Source: Bordetella parapertussis (GTDB lineage: Bacteria > Pseudomonadota > Gammaproteobacteria > Burkholderiales > Burkholderiaceae_C). Taken from it: 19,991 bases of DNA. The notes below the pieces were generated by a model. It did no database searches. It was given only the letters and a program-made list of their open reading frames with translations, and was not told where the DNA came from. The stretch is taken from contig CAMDJS010000028.1 in NCBI GenBank assembly GCA_945900685.1, forward strand, positions 1-19,991. Direction: 5' to 3'. This document shows, piece after piece, positions 16,621 to 19,991 of this stretch (the first letter of the stretch is position 1; each line of letters opens with the position of its first letter). Made by a program: the position numbers and the translations under genes.

Positions 16621-16772
16621 TAATTGGAACCTGACCCCAATTACAGCGGCGGTGAGCGGCGACCGAGCCGGCATGGCGTGAAGACATCAATTAATTGGTA
16701 ACTGACCCCAATTAAACTGACCCCAATTAAAAAAACGCAATTAACAATTAATCGGAGTCTGACCCCAATTAA
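16621..16772. repeat. Cluster of four CTGACCCCAATTA motifs with hairpin potential
   Basis: The 13-mer CTGACCCCAATTA occurs at 16631-16643, 16702-16714, 16717-16729 and 16759-16771. Three copies can fold. TAATTGG (16621-16627) pairs with CCAATTA (16637-16643). TTAATTGG (16691-16698) pairs with CCAATTAA (16708-16715). TTAATCGG (16748-16755) pairs with one wobble to the CCAATTAA ending at 16772. The last copy supplies the stop codon of the convergent nitronate monooxygenase gene. Such spaced hairpins resemble REP-like extragenic elements; assignment to a known family needs a search. Confidence 0.85.
16643..16690 (+). repeat. Second, partial right copy of the composite repeat
   Basis: GGTGAGCGGCGACCGAGCC at 16651-16669 is identical to the inverted sequence at 14676-14694, and the following GCATGG also agrees. 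This copy resembles the left block more closely than the adjacent full copy does. It lies between two 13-mer motifs, suggesting the right end was built by more than one repeat insertion or by partial duplication. Confidence 0.75.
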
Positions 16773-17761
16773 CCGATCAACTTCTCAGCCTGCTTCGTGA
16801 TGCGCTCAATCAACACCGCCGCAGACGGCGCGTCATGCAGCAAACCCACCGCCTCACCAACCGTCACATGCGCACGCGCATAGTCTTGCGCCGCCACACC
16901 TGCGTCATTGTCCGCGCGCGCCGTATCCGGTGCCGCCCGCAACTCATCCACACGCGTGTCCCATTCACTGTGCAAACGGTTGCGCAAAGCGCGAAAGTCA
17001 AATTCGCGCGGCCAAGTTTTACGCCGCAACACATCAAACACCGCAGAGCGCGCGGTTTCATCCCCGTTCGCTTGCAGCGCCGCCGACACCGCACCGTGTG
17101 CGGCCAGGCTCTCGGCGCTGGCCCACAAACGCGTGCCCATCAACACACCGTCCGCACCCAATATCCGCGCCGCCGCCAAGCCGCGCCCATCCGCAATACC
17201 ACCAGCGGCCAGCAGCATGGTTGAAGGCGATTGCGCCGCCAACGCATCGGCCAACTCAGGCACCAGACTGAACGTGGCGCGACCTTGCAAACCGTTCATG
17301 CCGTGTCCACCGGCTTCTGCGCCTTGTGCCACGATGACCGCCGCGCCTGCTTCCAAGCACAGGGGCAGTTGTTCAAGCCGCTGTATTTGACAAACCAACC
17401 GAACACCGCGTTTGGCTATGCGCTCGGCGTAAGGGCGTGGGTCGCCAAAGGACAACATCAGCGCCGCCGGTAAATGCGCTTGGTCCAGCAACCAGTCCAA
17501 TGCACTCGCGTCCTCATCCAGCTTCCAAGTGATGAAGCCGCAGCCCAAGCGCTTAAGCGCGGGCGCGTCGTCTTGCAGCAAATGCAGTGCCTGCGCATGA
17601 TGTTTTTGCAGCCAAGGCAGTTCGCCGTAACCGCCGCCTAATAAACCCAGTGCACCGGCGCTGGAGCAAGCGGCTGCCAGCGCGCCGCCGCTGGCCAAGG
17701 CCATGGGGGCGAGTGCAATCGGGGTAGATAAATGAAAAGCGGAAGTGAATCGTGTGTGCAT
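16769..17761 (-). CDS. Nitronate monooxygenase-like FMN enzyme (2-nitropropane dioxygenase family)
   Basis: A 330-residue TIM-barrel flavoprotein. The N-terminal LSTPIALAPMALASGGALAAA, the FMN/active-site segment VIVAQGAEAGGHG with the family histidine, LLAAGGIADGRG and GADGVLMGTRLWAS are characteristic. Members oxidise alkyl nitronates such as propionate-3-nitronate with oxygen, or are related FMN oxidoreductases including enoyl-ACP reductase FabK; the exact substrate is not settled. The open frame extends upstream to 17956, but ATG at 17761 fits the family N-terminus. The longer start would overlap the serine hydrolase gene. It is 50 bases downstream of that hydrolase and probably in the same operon. 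Its stop codon TAA (16771-16769) lies inside a repeat copy, and the C-terminus KLIG may have been set by the insertion. Confidence 0.85.
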   Translation of the reverse strand: MHTRFTSAFHLSTPIALAPMALASGGALAAACSSAGALGLLGGGYGELPWLQKHHAQALHLLQDDAPALKRLGCGFITWKLDEDASALDWLLDQAHLPAALMLSFGDPRPYAERIAKRGVRLVCQIQRLEQLPLCLEAGAAVIVAQGAEAGGHGMNGLQGRATFSLVPELADALAAQSPSTMLLAAGGIADGRGLAAARILGADGVLMGTRLWASAESLAAHGAVSAALQANGDETARSAVFDVLRRKTWPREFDFRALRNRLHSEWDTRVDELRAAPDTARADNDAGVAAQDYARAHVTVGEAVGLLHDAPSAAVLIERITKQAEKLIG

Positions 17762-17811
17762 GCTGGCATTATCGAAAGTGAAGCTGTCACCAGCAAGAAT
17801 ATGTGTCGTTT

Positions 17812-19191
17812 TCAATCTACCAAAGCCTGCGCCACCAAAGCTTTCAACATGCGCCGGTAATGCGCGCGCAACGGGCTCGGTGATTGCGTCATGTAAACCG
17901 CACAAATTTGTTCTTTGGGGTCTGCCCAAAAATACGTGCCTGCATAACCCGCCCACATGAATTCACCGGCGCTGCCGTGCACCGGCGCGATGCCGTCGGC
18001 TTGTCGCACCAAAAAGCCCAAGCCAAAGGTGTAGCCTGGCGCACCGAGCAACAACTGTCCGGGATTGATTGGCGTGGCGATGCTTGTACCTAGGTGGTCT
18101 GCCGTCATCAATTGCACCGTTGATCGCGAGAGAATGCGCACGCCATCAAGTTGTCCGCCGTTCAACATGGCCTGACAAAAACGCAAATAGTCTGGTGCGG
18201 TGCTGACGCCACCTGCGCCCCCCGAGTCGTTGCCCGGTGTCTGGCTGATATCAATCAATTTGTTGGACAAATTGGTCAACGGGTCCACTGCAAACGGCTC
18301 TGCCACTCTGCCCATTTGTGTGGCGGGCACTTCAAACCCGGTGTCCTTCATCTTGAGGGGCTTGAACAAACGCTGCTGCAAGAAATCGTTCAGTCGCTGG
18401 CCGCTGACAGCTTCGATCACACGGCCTTGCACATCTACCGACAAACTGTATTCCCACGTGGTGCCAGGTTGTTGCGCCAGTGGCGCTTTGCCAAGCCGTT
18501 CGGCCATGTCCGCGCCGCTGATATTGCGTGCATCAAAGTCGCGTGCCGTGCTGTAAATGCCTGCATCCGTGTAAGCCTGTTTCACCAAGGTGTTTTTGGT
18601 CAATTCGCCATAGGCCAGACCCGAGGTGTGGCGCAGTAAATCGTGGATGGTTGGCTCTTTATGGGCCGGTACCAGTTTGAAAGCCACACCGTTGTAAGGC
18701 TGCTCCAAGTTGGCAACGCTGACCATGGGGTTTTTGAACGAGGGCAAGTATTTGGAGACGGGGTCGGTGAGTTGCACTTTGCCGTCTTCCACCAGCATCA
18801 TCAAAGCCACTGACGCCATCGGCTTGGTCATCGAGTAAATGCGAAACACCGAATCGGCTTGCATAGGTGCAAGCGCCGTGTTGTTCAAGCTGCCAAAGGC
18901 TTTGCTGTAGACCAGTTTGCCTTTGCGCGCGACCATGACCACCGCGCCGGGCAAACGTTTGCTGTCGATCTCAGCTTGCATGGCGGTGTTGATTTTGTCT
19001 AAGCGCTGGCTGGACATGCCCAACGATTCCGGGCTGGCCACCGGCAAAGCCTGTGACCATGACAAGCCTGCGTGAAGCAATGCGGCAGCAGCCAGCCACG
19101 ACAAACGGCTGGCGGGTCGGTGCGTGCGCAATACGTTTTGATCTGCTGAAAAAACCACCGCGGCGCGGCCAGAGGGTGAAATATCAAACAC
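17812..19191 (-). CDS. Serine hydrolase of the class C beta-lactamase/penicillin-binding-protein fold
   Basis: A 459-residue protein from a GTG start. The nucleophile motif SMTK (Ser120, Lys123) is in RIYSMTKPMASVALMMLVED, and the second motif WEYSL has Tyr248. The C-terminal region carries GYAGTYFWADP, where related esterases and class C enzymes have a GG-A-G-T-type third motif. Residues about 28-48 (RLSWLAAAALLHAGLSWSQA) look like a signal peptide or anchor with an unusually long basic lead, so the protein is probably exported. The family includes EstB-type esterases, D-Ala-D-Ala-cleaving enzymes and AmpC. The long non-AmpC sequence and EstB-like layout favour an esterase/peptidase over a true beta-lactamase. 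The start is chosen from a ribosome-binding site; a TTG near residue 21 would give a more conventional signal peptide. Confidence 0.83.
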   Translation of the reverse strand: MFDISPSGRAAVVFSADQNVLRTHRPASRLSWLAAAALLHAGLSWSQALPVASPESLGMSSQRLDKINTAMQAEIDSKRLPGAVVMVARKGKLVYSKAFGSLNNTALAPMQADSVFRIYSMTKPMASVALMMLVEDGKVQLTDPVSKYLPSFKNPMVSVANLEQPYNGVAFKLVPAHKEPTIHDLLRHTSGLAYGELTKNTLVKQAYTDAGIYSTARDFDARNISGADMAERLGKAPLAQQPGTTWEYSLSVDVQGRVIEAVSGQRLNDFLQQRLFKPLKMKDTGFEVPATQMGRVAEPFAVDPLTNLSNKLIDISQTPGNDSGGAGGVSTAPDYLRFCQAMLNGGQLDGVRILSRSTVQLMTADHLGTSIATPINPGQLLLGAPGYTFGLGFLVRQADGIAPVHGSAGEFMWAGYAGTYFWADPKEQICAVYMTQSPSPLRAHYRRMLKALVAQALVD

Positions 19192-19193
19192 GG

Positions 19194-19991
19194 TCAATCT
19201 CCTGAAGAATGAAAACGACTGGCCAACCAGACCAGCAACAACACCGGCACACCCAGCATGGCGGTGCCGGTGAAAAACCACGCATAACCCGCAGCGTCCA
19301 CCGCCACACCGGAAAATCCGGCCAAAAACTTGGGTCCGAGCAACATCAATGAACTGAACAGGGCATATTGCGTGGCCGAGTAATGCACATTGGTGAGCGA
19401 CGACAAATACGCGATGAATGCCGCAGAAGCAATGCCGCTGCTCAAATTGTCGGCCGACACCACCGCGATCAACCCATACACATCATGGCCATGCAGCGCC
19501 AGCCAGGCAAACAGCAAATTGGTGGCGGCGCTGAGCACCGCGCCGATCATCAACACTTTCATCACGCCCCAGCGCAACACCATGACGCCGCCGATGAAGG
19601 CGCCCACCAACGTCATGACCACGCCGTAGAGTTTGGTGACCGTGGCCACTTCTTCTTTGCTGTAACCCATGTCCACATAAAAAGGGTTGGCCATGATGCC
19701 CATGACGATGTCGCTGATGCGGTAGGTGCCGATGAGCGCCAACAACAACACCGCATGCCAGCGGTAGCGCTTGATGAATTCCGCAAACGGCTCAATCACC
19801 GCCACTTGCAACCATTCGCGCAAACTGTGCGCAGGCGGCAAGTCCACATGTGCCGGTTCTTTGGAAAACAACACGGTGACCATGCCGACAGCCATAGACA
19901 CCGCCATGGCCACATAGGCCACAGCCCACGCGCTGTCTTGGTAAGTGCCAGCCGGTAAACCGCCGATTTCGGCTTTGGCGGCGATCCAAAA
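19194..19991 (-). CDS. ampG: AmpG-like muropeptide permease (MFS), N-terminus cut by the window edge
   Basis: The minus-strand frame is open from the window edge to the stop at 19194 (265 codons), so the N-terminal part is missing. The first visible residues are FWIAAKAEIGGLPAGTYQD. Family-typical segments are LIGTYRISDIVMGIMANPFYVDMGYSKEEVATVTKLYG and the following seven or so hydrophobic helices, including SSGIASAAFIAYLSSLTN. AmpG carries GlcNAc-anhydroMurNAc and its peptides from periplasm to cytoplasm for peptidoglycan recycling, using the proton gradient. The C-terminal end SRFHSSGD overlaps the ribosome-binding site of the serine hydrolase. The pairing fits a cell-wall recycling cluster, although beta-lactamase-fold proteins next to ampG are not proof of resistance. 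Another phosphate/sugar MFS carrier is a less likely alternative. Confidence 0.85.
   Translation of the reverse strand, partial: FWIAAKAEIGGLPAGTYQDSAWAVAYVAMAVSMAVGMVTVLFSKEPAHVDLPPAHSLREWLQVAVIEPFAEFIKRYRWHAVLLLALIGTYRISDIVMGIMANPFYVDMGYSKEEVATVTKLYGVVMTLVGAFIGGVMVLRWGVMKVLMIGAVLSAATNLLFAWLALHGHDVYGLIAVVSADNLSSGIASAAFIAYLSSLTNVHYSATQYALFSSLMLLGPKFLAGFSGVAVDAAGYAWFFTGTAMLGVPVLLLVWLASRFHSSGD
19199..19203 (-). promoter_or_regulatory. Ribosome-binding site that fixes the GTG start of the serine hydrolase
   Basis: AGGAG on the minus strand lies seven bases before GTG at 19191, within the last codons of the ampG-like gene. The stop of that gene (19196-19194) is two bases before the GTG, so the two genes are probably translationally coupled. 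Confidence 0.7.

Noticed and set aside
16425-16690. Small minus-strand frames of 71 and 73 codons across the right repeat
   Set aside because: They lie in the repeat sequence, overlap each other in different frames and resemble no protein; the sequence is better explained as a non-coding repeat.
14609-16768. CRISPR array, tRNA or rRNA genes in the non-coding parts of the insert
   Set aside because: The repeats are irregularly spaced, too few and not separated by uniform spacers, and no cloverleaf or ribosomal RNA sequence was recognised.
17762-17956. Longer start for the nitronate monooxygenase gene, at 17956
   Set aside because: The extra 65 residues match nothing in the family and would overlap the serine hydrolase by about 145 bases. 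ATG at 17761 fits the family N-terminus.

Overview
The window looks like a chromosomal segment of a betaproteobacterium, most likely order Burkholderiales and perhaps a Comamonadaceae relative. This rests on the gene order (tkt next to gap, lplT divergent from alr, a MurU-type nucleotidyltransferase next to pepP), on the protein sequences, and on the moderately high GC of most genes. It is an inference, with no ribosomal RNA or other marker to fix it.

Layout, left to right. (1) 1-1361, minus strand: the start of pepP (aminopeptidase P, cut by the window edge) behind murU (N-acetylmuramate-1-phosphate uridylyltransferase). (2) 1515-4674, plus strand: tkt (transketolase) and gap (glyceraldehyde-3-phosphate dehydrogenase), closed by a strong rho-independent terminator. 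(3) 4728-7097, plus strand: glcE and glcF of glycolate oxidase, without glcD. (4) 7159-13382, minus strand: a tightly packed five-gene run, read from the right as lplT, an EamA-family permease, a glutathione-peroxidase-family peroxidase, and two consecutive membrane hybrid histidine kinases. Three of the four junctions are 4-8 base overlaps or a 3-base gap, so it reads as one operon. (5) 13514-14608, plus strand: alr (alanine racemase). (6) 14609-16768: an AT-rich insert with one KAP-family P-loop NTPase gene, flanked on both sides by inverted copies of a repeat that includes a perfect 27-base match. (7) 16769-19991, minus strand: an ampG-like muropeptide permease (cut by the right edge), a serine hydrolase of the beta-lactamase class C fold starting at GTG two bases after it, and a nitronate monooxygenase-like flavoprotein.

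How the genes fit together. Regions 2 and 3 are central carbon metabolism: pentose phosphate/Calvin-type interconversion, glycolysis and glycolate oxidation. Several others concern the cell envelope and peptidoglycan: murU and ampG are recycling functions, alr supplies D-alanine, lplT moves lysophospholipid, and the class C-fold hydrolase may act on cell-wall or ester substrates. The two hybrid kinases have no DNA-binding response regulator beside them.

The most unusual part is region 6. The KAP NTPase gene is clearly more AT-rich than its neighbours, has its own terminator, sits exactly between the stop codons of two convergent housekeeping genes, and lies between inverted copies of a composite repeat. 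Four copies of a 13-base motif crowd the right end, and the last one supplies the stop codon of the neighbouring gene. It reads as a small acquired accessory cassette, with anti-phage defence as a possible but unproven role.
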